The position numbers and the translations under genes were made by a program. A DNA stretch of 64,000 bases from Marthasterias glacialis (lineage: Eukaryota > Echinodermata > Asteroidea > Forcipulatida > Asteriidae): the NCBI GenBank assembly GCA_911728455.2, contig OU452223.1, positions 6,036,174 to 6,100,173 of the forward strand, in the 5' to 3' direction. Positions 22,815 to 36,120 of the stretch are shown one piece after another; position 1 is the first letter of the stretch, and each line of letters opens with the position of its first letter. The notes under the pieces are model-generated. The model saw nothing but the letters and a program-made list of their open reading frames with translations. It searched no databases and was not told the DNA's origin.

Positions 22815-22880
22815 GGTGAACAATGAAAAATTGACTGCAGCAGGATTTGAACCTGCGACCATCCACTGAACGTACCCATT
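22815..22880 (-). repeat. tRNA-Lys-like SINE, 3' fragment
   Basis: Minus strand box B 'gcaggttcaaatcctgctgc' followed by 'agtcaatttttcattgttca' matches the family at 38088-38175. The 5' half of the head is missing. Confidence 0.6.
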
Positions 22881-24125
22881 AATGTCAGTTTCCATTGTGA
22901 CTTATTGCTTGATATTTTTTTGTACACACCTTGCATTATACCATGCCCGATTTGTGGCAGAGGGAGGGCCCCCCACAAATGTTCCCATTCTCTAACACAC
23001 TCTTTCCCTCTTTCGCCCTAAAATCGTCAAAAGAATTCCAGAGATTTCTAGAACACAATGAAGACACAATAGGACGGGGGTACACCCTGCCACATATCGA
23101 GCACCAAATGCCTTGCAAATGCTTAACCCACACCACACACATGCATCCCTGACCTAACACATTTAACTTAACAGACCTGGACAGCATGTGCCATACGAAC
23201 AATATTTACTACTTAATAAGTTCAATCTCATGAGTCTGACAAGTACACTGGACTCCATTAATGCCCAGAGGGCTAGCCAAACACAATGGCTGCACTACCT
23301 CAACACTTCGGGAAACACATAGAGGAGGGAAACACTCCTGACAAAGTGTCGAGTGTATTAACGACAATTACACAGCGATGGCCCTTGTTGATATGCATAC
23401 TAAACCACCAGCGCTACTCTGCCGCGTTTCTCTTCTGACTGTGTCATCAACCACTTGCTCTTGACACATTTCTGATCTATCTCATCCACGAGAACATGTC
23501 TGATGCATTTACTGTCTCAAGAAAAACATTCAGAGTCAGTCAGAATTACATACACCACACGTTTGAATGCTCATTACAAGCACTTTTTAATTTTTGTTTT
23601 GCTGTTTTTTAAGGCAATTTTTTTTTCAAAACCAAACTCTGAACAGCTCATAGGCAACCACTAACCACTTCAGCTGCATACAAAAAATTATAAATGATTT
23701 ACATTTATGAATAAATTATTTGCATTTATGTATAGGAAGTCAATGCTTATGAATACATCCAAACTACATGACATGTGCATATGTACAACCTGAAAATACA
23801 TACAGTACAATGTATACAATGTACATTGTGTAATACACTGTGTACATTGTACATTTACAAACGAGTAGATTTTACACAAAATTAAATTTTAAACAACCCC
23901 AAACTACAGATTGAACTCTTGCCCACTTTGACAACCGGAATGGCAAAACTTGTTCTCTTACATTGAACAGTTTCTCCTGACACTTTCTATTGTAGGCACA
24001 ATTTAACATCTTTGGGTTTAAGGCTCATACCCAACCCATTGCATTTAGAGACCCTACTACCGGTACGTGCAATGGTAGATGACCACGTGCTCTGAGGGAA
24101 ACAGTCTCTATCCTCTTCTCACTGT

Positions 24126-24350
24126 GAATGGTTCCTGATATACGCCATCTTTACGGGTAATTTGGGGTTTTGGCTTTGAGCTGCGTAAAGCAGTTTAAGT
24201 TTTCTATGCAGACCAATCATGCAAGGAATTTAACCAAACTCTAGCATGCTGCAAGTGGTATATTATGCAAAATGCATAGTTTTGTGTTCAAAAAATTGTT
24301 GATCGTTGCCCGTGCAGATGAATGACTTGACACTGTGATGTCAAGTGGAA
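24126..24350 (+). repeat. Dispersed repeat, second copy (pair of 3412-3610)
   Basis: 'ggttcctgatatacgccatc', 'tttacgggtaatttgggg' and 'gaccaatcatgc' repeat the order of the first copy. Confidence 0.5.
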
Positions 24351-27159
24351 CTATGTACTGTAAAGTTTCACTATTACATGTCAGTTTTCAGCACAATACA
24401 GTGTTCTCGTAGTGCAAGTAATTTTCAAATTTACGCCACTCCTGATTTATCTTGAGGCTTTGACTTTTATTTGAATTTACCCATTCTTTGCTGTTACATA
24501 ATCTTTACATTTGCCAGGATATACATTTGTTTTGCTGTTTGGTGATCTTTCATTGTATTTGTGACTGCATTCTTTTTGATGAGGAGATGATGTGCCTAAA
24601 GAAATCACCAGCAACCCATATCCAAAAACGCCACTAAGCATAAAGTTGCAGGCTCAAACCCCGTTCTAGAGAACTTGTTCCATGAAAATCTTTCTAAATT
24701 TGTGAATTTCCTTTGAAATGCAGAGATGCAAGTCTCGTAATTCTGAACTCTGCAATATAGATTTATCACATCAGTGAGCAAACTGCCATCAAACAGTTTT
24801 ATGGTTGAGCATCTCACTGCCAACTCAAATCAACATCTTGGTTTCAAAACGGGGGAAAATGTACATCATTTATTTTGGAAGAGTATGTAAATTAATCCCC
24901 ATGCTCTTGTTTTCAATAAACACACCAAACAAACAACCTGTGAAAGTTTCATATTTCAGTGAAAACAAGGAAAAACAGTTTTATGTTACAGTCCGGGATT
25001 TGTGCCTGTCTACACAATTTTTGTATCACGTACTTGCTCAAAGTGTGGGGGGGGATCTACATGTACAAGACCGCAGGGGTGACAGTAAAATTTTCTACAA
25101 GCCCAGAATTTTGTTTACAAGACCAGAATCAAAATGAGAAAAAAGCTATCTTATCTACAAAGTTTAACTACAACAAACTGTTCTTATTTGAACAAGCACT
25201 GATCTGAAGATTTATCTGATATTGTCTTATGGGTAAGAATACTACACTACTCAACAGAATTGAAAGATATTTATACGACTCAAACTCATCATTTGATATT
25301 TAACAGTGAGGTATTATTATTCAAACGTGAAAAACGAAAAAACGCCAAACTTGTCCAGTTCTGAGTTTACTGGCCCGAGACTAAAACCACTGGCCCCGGG
25401 CCTGCAGTTGAGCCCCGACTGTAGCCCTTGGAGCATCTTCACCTGGCTATTATTTAAATTTTACCTGTAAAAAGCTACTAATTTCACCTTGTGGGCAAAG
25501 TACATGTAACTTTTTTTGCGGCGGGGTTTGGGTGGTCTTCTGTCATTCTCAAGAAAATAATTTAGCTCTCACTTCAGAAAAAAATAACATGATATCAAAA
25601 TCAGCAAACTTTCAATACTGGCCCGATTTCATAAAGCCATATACTGGTAAGCAAATATTTGCACTCACTAGACATACATGTAGCACAAAATATGTGTAAG
25701 CAAAAGTGTAAAATGATTGAGAAAATTTGACAGCGCGTGCGTGTTCACAGCGGATTTGCAATATTGCGTCACTAATCTGTTAAGAAGAACCGCCGACAAG
25801 CTACGTACACTGTAGTATGCCTTTTGGTTAGTGTTTATGAAATAGGAATTCTGCTAATGGCTGCTCTGTAAGCAGAGAACATCTGCTTACAGGTTTTATG
25901 AAATGGGACACTCTTTATTACTTAAGCTCATTATTCGCTGATGGCGGATTGATACTCCTGGTGTAAACTTAACAATCAATAAGCTTTCAGATTAATTCTA
26001 ATTAAACAATTTGTTTTTATAATTTACATGTACCAATCCCGTGCTCTGTTTGAGTGTGTGTAAGACAACAGTGCGTGTGCGTTAACACAAAAAACTGAGT
26101 GCTATTGAGTCATTTAAATTATAAGGTATACATTTTTACAACACAACACAACACGTACCTCTTTCATCAACAGCGAGAAAAGTTTTCATCTTATAAATGT
26201 CCCTCAAAACTAAGTTTGTCAGAGTTCAGTATTCCATCTTGTGTGACATCGACTTTAATGACAAACTTGTACATGTACATTGTACGTGTCATCCAGTAGT
26301 AAGGCAATACCAATCGTTTTGAGATCATTTCCTATTTTGGATTCATGAATGATTTATGTAGTTGGGTGTAAAGGAACTGAGAGCCAAAGTACAACACTCT
26401 TCAACACAGCACAAGTACATATATGTACATTATATTTAGTTTACAATTCATAGGAATGTTGTTTCGTTTGCGCCATGCATAACTGATAATCACTACACCC
26501 ATGACAACAATAACATTTATGGCTTCTTTTTTTTTTAGACAAACAGAAATTGAAAAGCAAGAAATTACATCATTTGTTTTCCAACTTCACATGCAGTGTT
26601 TTATTTTCATAATATTATTCTAAACAGTCAAGCTGTCAGTTGCAACTACAAAATATATGCGTACACTGTAGAGCATATTATTTTGTAATTTAAATGTACT
26701 TCAATGAAAAAATCACACAAACATATAAAATACTCATGAAAAAAAGAAATGTTACATTTCCGCAAATTTTCTGTATTTAATATGTGCAAATTACAAATTG
26801 TATATATATGCAATTTTTCATACTCTGTATGTTACACAATGTAGATTTATTTTATTATTTTTTGTACAATGCTCCAGGAAAATGAGTCCGGGAAAAAAGA
26901 AAACGTACCTAACATTTCTGGCAAATTTTCTGTTTTGAATATGTGCAATTAAAATAAACAGCATACTGTACAATATATAAATAACATTTTGTACATATTA
27001 CATGTATATATTTATGTTATTGCATTTTATTATTTTTTTATATCAACATGTATTTAGATGAATAATAAAAACACATGTGCACACACAAAACACCTTCAGT
27101 ACATGTTCTTACTTGACATGTAATGTACCTTCAAGTAATGTACATTGCATCTTAGAATA

Positions 27160-27600
27160 TAGTACATGACGTGTACATGTACATGTACATACCATAACTC
27201 TTTCCAAGACAGGTTACATGTACATGTACAATGTACGTACATGTTCGTACATTACACATTTACATGTACATGTTCATTGTATGTTTCAGGGCGGTTACTT
27301 AACTCTAATGACCATCCAATAGGCATTGCTCATGTTTGGGACCAATAGGAGGACCCATACACATGTAGGATCATTAGAACCATTGGGGGCCATTAGATTA
27401 ATTGGAAAGATGAAAAATAGCATGGCTACATACACCATGATAAATTGTATAATGTATGTATAGTACATGTACCTTTGTCTTCAACTCCATACACATGTAA
27501 TGTACATACTGTGAACATACATGTCTTTACATACATGTAGATGTACACTGTGCGTGTACAAAACGTTAAACAACTTGTACATGTACATTGTAAATAGGGA
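27160..27600. repeat. Dense TACATG/ATGTAC microsatellite region
   Basis: Multiple tacatgtacatgtaca runs, with 'caatgtacgtacatg' variants, are interspersed with short unique sequence. Open frames over it are composition artefacts. Confidence 0.8.
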
Positions 27601-28390
27601 TTCATTGCAGTATGCCAGTACTTACATTGTAGTGCATAAATCATTGGTGTTTGGATTTGTACCCTCCAGTTTGCAATAAACACACCATACAACCAACCTG
27701 TCAAAATTCACTCAGTTTGGTACTTAACACTGATCAACAACAAAAACGCTTCATGTTTTGTCAGAGATCTTATGCATCTGGCATCTAATTCCAATGCTAT
27801 TTCCTGAACTTTGAGTTGACAGTATTTTTTTCGACAGAAATAATTCTCTGGAGGATTGGTACTGGTATATTTGAATTTCAGAATCAATGAGATTTCAGAT
27901 GTAAATCAAGCAAAAGTTATACAATTGTATGAGTTTATGTCCACCTGTAGTTCCTTACAATTTGCAATAAGATTCACAGCATGCCAAACAGCTTGAATGA
28001 ACTGAATTGCATCAAATCATTCTCACACCATGTGCATGTCACACGCATCAGGGATGTTCTGAAAATGTTACTGGACGTGTTTGGTAACCTTGCTCATTAT
28101 GCGCATGGATTTTTCTACATTTAGGATGCACCAATATATACACAAATAATGTGTCAAGTACATGTTTTTCACAGCGTATTTTACAGTTTGAAAGAACAAT
28201 TTGGTATACATTTGTTGTAAGCCTTACTTTTGCCTGTAGCGATTGTTTGCAGAATTCATTATAATGGAATAAGTTGTAAGCATTCCTACAGAAAAAGTTT
28301 ATGTAACTACACGTGTGTACATGTACATGTACAATGTATGTGTGCCGAAGTAGAGTACTATGTAATGTACTGAACACTATATTACATTCT

Positions 28391-28830
28391 GATACATAAA
28401 TAATGAATGTTTATGAGTACAATGGTGAGAATATTTTCATGAGTTGAAAGATGGAATGCTCCAATCAACAAAACGACGTTGAGTTGAATGCAACATTCCT
28501 TCATTCAATGAATGAAAATATTCTCTCCATTGTACTCATAAACATTCATTATTCGTTTTATAAATCATGCAAGTACATGTAGATCTTTGTCTTAAATTTG
28601 AGAATCAAACTGTAAGAAGTACAAGATTGTATTCTGGCATCCACTACGAGGGTGTTTTGTATCCAATTTTGGTGTATAACACATGGTGTGGTCTAGCATG
28701 CAATAGTGAAAAAAGGATGGGACGGCAATGCATTGCGATTAGTACCAAAATGTACTGTTTCTGATGTAGGCCATGTAATGGTTTGACAAAAGAAAGCTGC
28801 TTTACCCACAATCCTGAATAAGAAACAAAA
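28391..28830. mobile_element. Foldback element 'Y' plus adjoining repeat, second copy
   Basis: The arms (taatgaatgtttatgagtac ... gtactcataaacattcatta) are nearly perfect reverse complements of over 50 bases around 'aaaacgacgttgagttgaa'. The following segment to about 28830 matches 13865-14285. Confidence 0.75.
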
Positions 28831-28879
28831 TGTGCACATTATACATACAGGGATGCCATGTTGTACACATACAGTATGC

Positions 28880-29330
28880 AATAGACGGATCCATCTAGCC
28901 CCGTATTGACCAATCACAGCCTTGACAACGTCGCTGAAAGTCTGACAAAAGTCCGACATGTTAAAACCCAAGGAGAAAAGTTAACAAACCGCCGCCATTG
29001 TTCTGACACATTAACAGCACGTATACAACTTTAATTTTTTTTCATATACATGTATCTGATGGTGCAAATCCCACAGCAACAGTCCCTGTACAGTTGTGTA
29101 AAAGTGGTTTAACAGTGTTCCTGTCTGCATTGTTCTTTGGACTCAAGGCACTGCTCAAAAGGCAACAAAACTAAATCCATACCGTTCATAAAAACCATGT
29201 AAGTGTGTGTATCCGATACATGTGTGTGGCTGCAACCGAACCACCGCTGGGATCATGGCAAGAAAGTCACACCATGTGCTGTTGCTAGGCAGTTGCTAAG
29301 GTAGGCAGGGCTGAATGGATCGGTCTACTA
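28880..29330 (+). mobile_element. MITE 'X', second copy
   Basis: It starts aatagacggatccatctagc and ends ggctgaatggatcggtctac, giving inverted ends of about 18 bases. The interior matches 12639-13092 in order and mostly in sequence. Confidence 0.75.
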
Positions 29331-29854
29331 CGATTATATGAGCGTTTTTACGGCACAATTTTGTACATACATGTAGTGTTACAGCACATTCTATGTAAAT
29401 TATTACATACAATGTACGTATGTAGTGCGGGTTTGGTTTGAACTTGTAAAAGATAAAACAATGTACATGATCGTTGACAGACTGTACATGTCAATGCATT
29501 CAGCATAACTGTTGGCAAACTCATTACCCATGTAATCACTGGTGCCAACTATAGACACATTGTGGATGATTCACGGATCAATCATTCCCCAACGGACATT
29601 ATGAAAGGTACAGCTGTGCATAATGTACTTGGCTCTTGAATACAGGTGCACACATAAAAATACAATTATGCATGCCCCCCAACCCCAACCCCCAACCCTC
29701 AATATCCCAATTTGTCAATTTTAGTGAAATTGACAAAACAGATACAAAATGACCATCACACTAGTTAGTCTTACAAGTGTGAATGAATGTATACAAAGTC
29801 AGTGACACCACACAAATAGTTTTCAATTTTTATCAACATAAATCTAGCTTGATT

Positions 29855-30325
29855 AACCCTAACCTTCCTAAGTCCTCCATTATCCTCTGTAGGATTTGGA
29901 GGATTTTGATTGATTGAGGCACATTCGAAAATAAACAATTGGAGGATTATGAAGGATTAAGGAAGGTCGACACTTGATGGAGGATTGTGGAGGATTGAGG
30001 AAGCATCCTTCAATGAGATCCTGGAGGATTGTGGTGGATTTGGGGCCTAATGAAAATTTACTATTGAGGATTCTGAAGGATTTGGGAGGATTTCGGAGGA
30101 CAATGAATAATTAGGGAAATTTATTCCTGTATGTGTAATGGTATGCTGGGTACATGTGCTTTGTCTTGCAAATTGTAAATTTTTATGTACAAAGGATTCT
30201 TTATGCACAAACCCATTTGGAGGATTTTAAAGGATTGAGGCAGTGAGTTTCATGCACAACTCATTTTGGGGGGATTATGAAGGATTAAGGAAGGTCCCTA
30301 GTAATTAAAGCTAGGAAGTTAGGGT
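29855..30325 (+). repeat. Degenerate GGAGGATT array bounded by CCCTAACC / TTAGGGTT
   Basis: It opens with 'gattaaccctaaccttccta' and closes with 'ggaagttagggttg'. Units such as 'ggaggattatgaaggattaa' and 'ggaggattgtggaggattga' recur irregularly. The plan is that of the array at 17050-17560. Confidence 0.6.
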
Positions 30326-31679
30326 TGAAAAAAAGATATTCACAGGTTGATTGGGTGTCTTTATTGAAGATTAAGACATGGCAGTAGATTTACTTTTACA
30401 AAAAACCATGATGTAATCACCTTTAAGTGGATTTCCCCCCATGCAAAGCACGCCACTCCCACCCTCAACCCCCCCCCCTCAACCACCAAATAAATAATAA
30501 ATAAATGAAAACATCCAATTTGATTGAATGGAAAAAACATTGTACACACTTGTTTTTGAATATTCATTTCTTGTGATGTGCGAACACTACTACGCTGTAC
30601 AAACATTAACATTGTCACTGGCAAATCCATGTTTTATTATACTACTGGAAGAACGAACATTCCTTTAGGACATTATTTATTTGTTTGTGGTTCTGTGGAG
30701 ATATAAGCAAACTTGAACTCAGTATAGCAGGAAATAAAGACCGGGATATGATTATGACTCATCACACATGAAGGCTACTTTGGTTTCTGTGTAAATCAAC
30801 CATGTCCACTGGACATTTCTAATATTCGTATAGCCATTTCCCACTGAACAAACCAGAATTTAAAACAACAAAAAATCTACTCCAATCATGGACCCTGTGA
30901 TTAAACTGTACAGCTTGCTGCATGGTGCCAATATGAAGAGAACATAATAACCAAACTGTAGTCACATTGTGTACATGTCCATTGTACATATACTGGGAAT
31001 ACATTCATAAATCCTTGCTTATGATGTATTTGTGCAATTTACACTCTGCCTCCAAATCTCCAATGCTACTAACAATAATAGGACAATCTTATATAAGAGC
31101 AAAACATAACTGAATGAAATCTCAATGCCCTTTACAAAACATGAAGAAAAGTAACAAAACAAAATGGAACAATAATTATGAAGTTTAGTTGTACACCAGG
31201 TGAAATGGGTGGGATTTGAGAGTGGTTTTGAACTGGCCAAAAGAATCATGTACATTTTGTGAAAGGACCCGTACCCACTCCTTTCTTCACTGGATGAACA
31301 TAGGGCTCTACATGTATGCATAGACACTGCAGAAAATGAACTACATGTACAGCAATGCCAATGTTCGGACCTTATCTCTTACTGGGAGTGTCCCACTGCT
31401 GCACTCTTGTTTACTTTACAAATTGTTACAAACAAACATAGCTGTTGACTTTGCTTTATGTCTTTTTGACATTTGAAGCAGTACTTTGAGCAAAAGCCCA
31501 GTTCTCGCTTTAATGGAAGAAATCTCTTTTAAAATGCCACTGTACATGTCATCCTACCAGTGCAACAAGGTCCCAACTCGATTCTACAACCAAGTTGTAT
31601 CTTGCGCGAACACGTCCCATGCAAAAATGTGTATCTCGGCATCCATTGATATTGAGTGTATATCCGCAGGCCATTAACT

Positions 31680-31800
31680 TCACTCTTGAGGGGCACTTCT
31701 ATGAGGAAAAATTTGTATTGGAACTTTGCAAAGGGCACCACAGCAAAAGCACAGGGCACCAAGGCAATTGCTGTGAGTGTCGTGGGTTAATTCAAGGCCT
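31680..31800 (+). repeat. High-copy ~150-bp repeat, rearranged partial copy
   Basis: 'gaggggcacttctatgagga', 'aaatttgtattggaactttg' and 'gggcaccaaggcaattgctg' are shared with 63330-63600. The order resembles the family read on the other strand. Confidence 0.5.
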
Positions 31801-32839
31801 GCATCCGTGTTATTTTAAGCGAGATACAATCTTTTGACATTCATAAACTTGCGTTTCACATAAACGCCAATGTAGGAGACTTTTTTTTTTTTTTTTTCTG
31901 GAAGTCGCCAGACACACAAGGCCAGTAAGCCACTCAAGGTGTGGGCTACAAATCAACTGTTTTTTTTCCAGGGGTCGTTGCCACCTACTCATGGGGCTGA
32001 AATAGGGTAACCCCCTTTACAGTCCGTAAGGATGTAGGTTTGGGTATCATCCATCAGAAGCCTGGCTGGTAGAGCAGAAGGCTCTACCTCCCCAACTTTT
32101 ACGGAGCAATTATGATTAAGTGCCTTAATACAGCCTTGTTGCACCAACACAACAAAGTGTACAAGTACAAGTAATTTATAAATTTCAATTTGCCTTTCAC
32201 CGATGTGTGATAATTTAACTTGACATTTTGTGGCATGGGTTGGTCATCTGAGGAAAGACATTGACTCAGGCATGACCATGATGGTACATGTACAGTGGGA
32301 GGGTCTTAAACTAAAGACAGGAATTTTTCAGGGGAGGTACTCCATCTGCACTTGCTGAAAAAATACTGGAAAACCTTTCCACTGAAACATGACAGAATCT
32401 TGTTTTTAGAAACAACGTTAAAAGTTACTGCTGTTCATTACCACTCCTTCCACTATGTACAGTTAGAAATGTGTGTTTGTTAAATTGACTATCATGGTTA
32501 GTTTCTTCTGAGTGTTGAGTTCCTTTTTTCCCCCCTTTCAGTACAAATCAAATCTAATAGTCATCTAATACACAAATGTCTCCAACAAAACAAAATCAAG
32601 CATAGACAAGAAATGGATCAAAGCAAGGATTGAGCATAACCCCTTGGAGCTCTGTTCAAAGGAGGTAAACTGATATTGGACCTTTCAATGCTTATTTGGC
32701 ATATATTTGGCAGGTTTTCTCAATCAAACACACACAAATCCGCACTGGGAGTGTAAGTCAGTAGCCTATCGAGAATTACATACATACATGTACAGTTATT
32801 TAACTTGAGAAGAATTGGTCAGAAGAGTCACAAAGACAC

Positions 32840-33255
32840 GGCGTGTCGTGGCCGAGTGGATAAGAACATTGGACTCAAGCTCTGGTGTTTCTGATCAGCA
32901 GAGTGTGGGTCCGAGTCCCGGTCGTGACACTTGTGTCTTTAAGCAAGACACGTAACCATTATTGCTTCGTCCTTTGAATGGGACGTAAAGCCATAGGTCC
33001 CGTGTGTTGTGTAATGCACGTAAAAGAACCCAGTACACTTATCGCAAAGAGAAGGGGTCCGCCCCGGTGTTCCTGGTTTGATCAGCTGCAGATTGCGCCA
33101 CAGCACCTTGTAAATCATTACATGGTGCTATGTAAAGGAACAGGTCTCATACTTCAAATCATAACTCCGCATATCTTGCAGGAAAAAATACTGAGCGCTT
33201 TGAGACGCCCATCGGATGTGATAAAGTGCTTTATAAAAACTGCGTATCATTACTA
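32840..33255 (+). mobile_element. Full-length tRNA-Ser-like SINE
   Basis: The head begins 'gcgtgtcgtggccgagtgga', has 'ttggactcaagctctggtg' and box B 'gggtccgagtcccg'. The body (gtgtctttaagcaagacacg, 'cccgtgtgttgtgtaatgca', 'gtaaaagaacccagtacact') and tail (gagcgctttgagacgcccat, 'gtgctttataaaaactgcg') follow. It is the most complete copy of this family in the window, about 415 bp. An open frame of 92 codons on the plus strand is incidental. Confidence 0.8.
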
Positions 33256-34698
33256 AAGACATCATGTTAGACACAAATAAAATGAAACTTGATCAAAAAG
33301 AGACTGCAGTCTCAGGAGATATACAATTATTACTCACACATGATGGCTACAGTAATGCCCTCCAACTAAAGAAGACATCAATCCTCATAACGAAAGTAAA
33401 GCAAGTGAATGTTCGCTGAATCTACTTTCCTATTTCACCATCTTGTTGTTGAAAGTAGAAGTAAAATTGCAGACTGGATAATATGTTCACAGGAGAAGCT
33501 GTACAGGAAGAAAAATAAATTAGTTTTATCAATCTTTTTATGTGTAGGACATGGTGTAGGATGAACTTCCGTACCAAAACAAACCAACAAATAATATTTT
33601 GAGCCAAAACAAATAATTTATGTAAGAATGGTACAGGTGGGCGGGAACAAACTTTCTGTTTTTAACCAGGTAACGCCGGATGATATGAATCGGATGACAT
33701 GATTTTTTTGAATTTTTGTGTGAATTTGGAAGACCAGAATGAAGGCCGCCCTGACATTCCATTCCGGAGCGTGCACAGCACATGCACTCACCGTGCAACG
33801 CTTCATTTCACCCATACAAAGAGGAGAGATGGTACTAGAAATTATGCTGAAATTCTCCCTTAATGCAGGGGTTATTGTGTAATCCCCGATTCCAGAACTT
33901 ATTTATATAATTATTTTCTCTGAAAAGTATGTACACAATCAAAAATAGCAAAAACATTCAAAGATACAACAAAAACATTAAAAACACAGAGGAAGGGGAA
34001 AGTGAACCAGCTAGAGCCCGGCGGATTACCAAAAAACCCACAAGTTTTCTCTAGATGCTCCTCTATCCAATTGGTTCTTTAAAGATCAATACAGTATCAT
34101 TTGTGTCTTTATTCAATAACAAAACAAGACAGGTATAACAGAGCCTAGGACATCATTATCACAATCACAGGATTCAAAAGAATAGCAATGTGAGAAGACA
34201 AGAAAGCAAGGCTTTAAAGAGAATATAAAGAGAAAACCAAGGAAAACAATAATTGAATAGAGATCGTACAATGAATGAAACATTTGTCAAAGTGACTGCT
34301 GACATAATTAACGAAGTAATACAAGGGGGGACAATGAAAAGCTACAGACATTAAAACACATGGGAAAAGACAAATGAGCAAATAACAAAATAATATTATA
34401 ACGAAAAATAAAAAAATAAATAAAATAAAAATCTAAAAACACAAAAAACATATTACACACACAAGATAAAACGTTACAGATAAGACTAAGAGGAAAATCT
34501 TTAATGAGGGGGTAATTTGCAAATTTTACATTACATTTCATTTCAATTATTTCAAAAAATTGATAATGGCCTCACGTTTCGACCCTAGCAGACACAACAC
34601 ACGCATACAAATAAAAGCAGTCAAGTGAAAAGAAGTGAAAAGAGAGAGGCAGTCAGAAGATACAAAGGATGAACAATAGAGAGTGAGACAAACAAGGA

Positions 34699-34711
34699 GG
34701 GGGGGGGGGGG
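34699..34711 (+). repeat. Poly-G run
   Basis: A 13-base G run, followed by 'tggggg'. Other homopolymer runs occur at 1902-1920 (C), 58886-58904 (G), 59632-59644 (C) and near 62800 (C). Confidence 0.9.
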
Positions 34712-35097
34712 TGGGGGACGAGCCTGGTTTAACCACAAGAGGTAGGAAACAAATGATACTGCCACTGGTACTCCATGTTTTTTGAACATTCCAACCCCAG
34801 CTCGAAATACAGAGGTGCAGCTACGCAACTAACCATCCGATTTTCAAAATGTAAATGTCAGGTTACTTCTCATTAAGGTATCAATCAGGCTGCAACGTTT
34901 CATTTCTTGACAGAAGTAAAAACCTTTTAAATATTTTTCACTGCAACAGCCTAATTTAAGGCACCTAATTTAAGTACCACAAAGCAAGACGAGGGATCTT
35001 AACACCATCTTAACCCTAATGGTAAATTTAAAAATTTGTAAAATTAACTGGTACGCGGAACCAGCCCATAGGACCAGCGCACCGCATAGCAGCATAC

Positions 35098-35125
35098 CAG
35101 TTAATTTTGCAACTCCGGTCGCCAT
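35098..35125 (-). CDS. USP6NL: Proposed first coding exon of the USP6NL-like gene
   Basis: On the minus strand an ATG in a good context (caaatatggcgaccgg) starts MATGVAKLT and reaches a donor (ctg|gtatgc) after 28 bases, leaving one base, G. The exon at 22473-22546 begins with CT, so the joined codon is GCT and the frame runs on. The result starts MATGVAKLTAEMQDLVAMER. A short start of this kind before the ERA(E/D)IV motif is what the family shows. Unspliced, the frame stays open for 51 codons from this ATG, so a different gene or no gene is possible. The donor lies in one arm of a 19-base inverted repeat (35038-35056 / 35092-35110). Confidence 0.45.
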
Positions 35126-36120
35126 ATTTGTTGCAATACTGTTTGAATGGGATCTGAATTGCGGTGAGAATTTATCACTTTTTAACAACTTTTAGTTTGC
35201 GGAGTGGATTTTCTGGACCCGTGCAACGCTCGATCAGAGTTGAAAGAACACATAGAGCCTAGTTTTGGCGAGATCTGATTTCAAAAAAGAACTGTAGCCA
35301 TGTAAACGTGAAGGGCAGAAAGTTTCGAATAGGATTTTGTACATTATCACTCTATATGAGGGTCGTGGAGACGATAGCGGAACAAACCTCATAGTTCTAG
35401 GAGTAAGCGGAACGAACCTCATAGTTCTAGGAGTAACATGAGTAATAAAGCCCAACATCCATTAGAAAATCTCAAAAATATGGAAACTTTTCCTGACGAC
35501 AGTCTCCATGTATTTCCTGCCTCCATGCACTGACTGACGTCCTACCATACAGCCGCACAGGCCACAGGCACAGCCACACAGCCACACACACAGGGGCAGG
35601 GCTAAATTAAATAACCACCGTCTTAAACTTGAAGTAGTGTACAGTGGTTTGTACATTTACAGTTGTACAGACCATGTACGTCTATCATTAACACAAAATA
35701 GTGACACAAATTTTGAAAACCCTGGTATTGGTAGAAGTGGTAAAAAGGAGAGGGAAAAAATAATAAACATGATGATGATTGAATGATATTGATAAAACTG
35801 CTGGCGCATCATTCAATTTCAACAATTCAAGTTAGAAATTCAATATTAATATTCATTCCTGTAGAATCAAAACATTTCAGATTCAATATAAGGCAGCAAC
35901 ATCCACAATATTCCCAAAAGTCAAAGTTAATAACAGTTTTCAATAAATAAAATGAATAAATCTCACTTTATTTCACGAACAGTTCCGTGGTTTTCCCTTG
36001 ACATGTCAAGTATTGTCCGCCATCTTGAACATTTTCCTGGTTTGGTCACGTGATTGAATTTCATGCGTGTGTGTAAAAAGTACAGTGTCGGAAGGGGGCG
36101 CCCTTACAAGTGCAAATAAT
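35126..36120 (-). promoter_or_regulatory. Candidate promoter region of the USP6NL-like gene
   Basis: Two YY1-like 'AANATGGCG' sites occur on the minus strand: 'acaaatatggcgaccgg' at the proposed start codon and 'tcaagatggcggac' near 36027. The latter has 'caatcacgtgacc' (an E-box) and 'cttccgac' just upstream, and a possible donor (gtgaga) at 35961-35966. Such motif groups are common at animal transcription starts. No TATA box is evident. The assignment is by position and motif only. Confidence 0.35.
35377..35436 (+). repeat. Two-copy 30-bp tandem repeat
   Basis: 'gcggaac(a/g)aacctcatag' plus 'ttctaggagtaa' occurs twice, head to tail, with one difference. The period is divisible by three, which keeps a minus-strand frame open, but no protein is recognised. 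Confidence 0.85.

Larger units (their letters stand above)
22547..35097 (-). other. Inferred first intron of the USP6NL-like gene
   Basis: About 12.5 kb with no recognised coding exon on either strand. It contains SINEs at 22815 and 32840, microsatellite clusters near 27 kb, the Y and X elements at 28391-29330, a GGATT array at 29855-30325 and fragments of the high-copy repeat. Stretches 22950-24100, 25200-27000 and 33260-34500 show nothing I can name beyond A/T-rich and TACATG sequence. Confidence 0.5.

Noticed and set aside
27166..27704. Open frames rich in Cys, Thr, Val, His and Met on both strands
   Set aside because: They are translations of TACATG/ATGTAC microsatellites and carry no independent coding signal.
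35098..35188. Separate small membrane protein gene (open frame with a hydrophobic stretch)
   Set aside because: The frame from the ATG at 35125 could encode a signal-like peptide, but an early consensus donor in the right phase for the USP6NL exon explains the start codon better. Kept only as an alternative.
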